DNA from: Crenothrix polyspora
GTDB lineage: Bacteria; Pseudomonadota; Gammaproteobacteria; Methylococcales; Methylomonadaceae
Length of the DNA: 43,973 nucleotides
Assembly (NCBI RefSeq): GCF_900163755.1
Contig: NZ_FUKI01000114.1
Span: forward strand, 1-43,973
Reading direction: 5' to 3'
The first letter of the stretch is position 1; each line of letters opens with the position of its first letter. The notes under the pieces are model-generated. The model made no database searches, was not told where the DNA came from, and was given only the letters and a program-made list of their open reading frames with translations. Shown one piece after another: positions 43,449 through 43,973 of the stretch. The translations under genes and the position numbers were made by a program.

Positions 43449-43787
43449 GTTTTTGTAACAATATGATTTAAAAAATAAATAATGCCTTATTTTTCACCTT
43501 ATCCTTTTATCCTTTATTTATCCTTTTTATTATCCGTAAAATTCACATTGAGCAGTTATCAACTATAGAAAACTGATATACAGACTTTCAGAAATTAAAT
43601 TTCCAAAAAAGTCAATTCAACTAATCTAACAAACGTGAAAACATAATCATTATTGATTAATAAATACAATTGATATTTCATATCTCACATTGAGCGGCTA
43701 CCCTCCCGTTAAATTTTGATTTAGACTTAAGTGCCGACTTGTCATTTAATTAGGCACAGAAAAATAACTCAAAACACGGGGGCAAGC
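43449..43787. other. AT-rich region with TTATCC repeats, candidate DNA unwinding element
   Basis: The stretch between the last iteron and the transposase gene is strongly AT-rich. TTATCC occurs four times, at 43499, 43507, 43518 and 43530, 8-12 bp apart; TTATCC is the core of the DnaA box (TTATCCACA), and the last copy reads TTATCCGTA. A direct repeat TCACATTGAGC occurs at 43543-43553 and 43685-43695. Its right part presumably contains the end of the IS element, but I cannot fix the terminal repeat. Confidence 0.5.
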
Positions 43788-43973
43788 ATGAACTACTCCA
43801 TAGAGCGCTTAGACCACTTAGGCATTGTTGCCGGTGTCATCAAAGATTTAAAAATTGCCGAGTTGATTGACGGGCGGTTAGGGACTTATGAGGGAGAGAC
43901 CTTATCGGCTGGTGAAACGGTTGCAGGCATGATTATCAATGGCTTAGGATTTTCCAACAAACCGATGACCTTG
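43788..43973 (+). mobile_element. IS1634-type transposase, N-terminal part (runs off window)
   Basis: The first 62 residues from ATG 43788 read like the DUF4277 N-terminal domain of IS1634-family transposases: IERLDHLGIVAGVIKDLKIAELIDGRLG, then LSAGETVAGMIINGLGFSNKPMTL. The frame is open to the window edge, so integrity cannot be judged. It lies about 340 bp beyond the last iteron, and the left IS end must lie in that gap. Confidence 0.8.

Overview
This window looks like a plasmid segment from a mesophilic gammaproteobacterium. A Methylococcales-type host is my guess from overall protein flavour, but no rRNA, tRNA or taxonomic marker gene is present to confirm it. The window carries one complete type VI secretion system (T6SS). 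At its right end it carries a replication initiator gene, nine iterons and an AT-rich candidate melting region, followed by the start of an IS1634-type transposase.

Layout. A long leftward block (31312 down to 1) reads, in transcription order: a small secreted protein, a DUF3365/HAMP haem-type sensor, the Thr kinase PpkA, a porin, TssA, a nitrilase-fold protein, TssB, TssC, Hcp, TagJ, TssE, TssF, TssG, TssH (ClpV), VgrG, a DUF6484 protein, a DUF2169 adaptor, a thiolase-fold protein, a DUF4150 PAAR-like protein with an HNH toxin tail, a beta-propeller protein (probable immunity protein), a RAYT transposase with REP palindromes, a broken DUF2442 gene, a DUF922 metallopeptidase, a protein resembling the edema factor/CyaA/ExoY cyclases, a TIGR02270 HEAT-repeat protein, a membrane FHA-lytic transglycosylase and a second Ser/Thr kinase cut by the window edge. 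A divergent rightward operon (31863-41621) encodes TagH (FHA), TssJ, TssK, TssL (with OmpA domain), TssM, TagF and the PP2C phosphatase PppA. All 13 core tss genes are present and appear intact.

How the genes work together. TssJLM form the membrane complex, TssAEFGK the baseplate and its cap, TssBC the sheath, Hcp the tube, VgrG plus the DUF4150 protein the spike, and ClpV recycles the sheath. PpkA, PppA, TagH and TagF form the usual threonine-phosphorylation switch. The DUF3365/HAMP protein directly upstream of ppkA is a plausible redox or ligand input. The second kinase and the FHA-lytic transglycosylase suggest that peptidoglycan opening may also be under phosphorylation control.

Most interesting points: (i) a 276-residue protein that keeps nearly the full active-site signature of edema-factor/CyaA/ExoY nucleotidyl cyclases, encoded among T6SS accessory genes; (ii) a nitrilase-fold protein with an intact Glu-Lys-Cys triad inside the structural operon; (iii) a DUF922 zinc-peptidase candidate effector; (iv) a coiled-coil insertion in TssE; (v) carriage of the whole system next to an iteron origin whose iterons sit close to whole helical turns apart. 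Family assignments come from motif recognition by eye; no database search was run.
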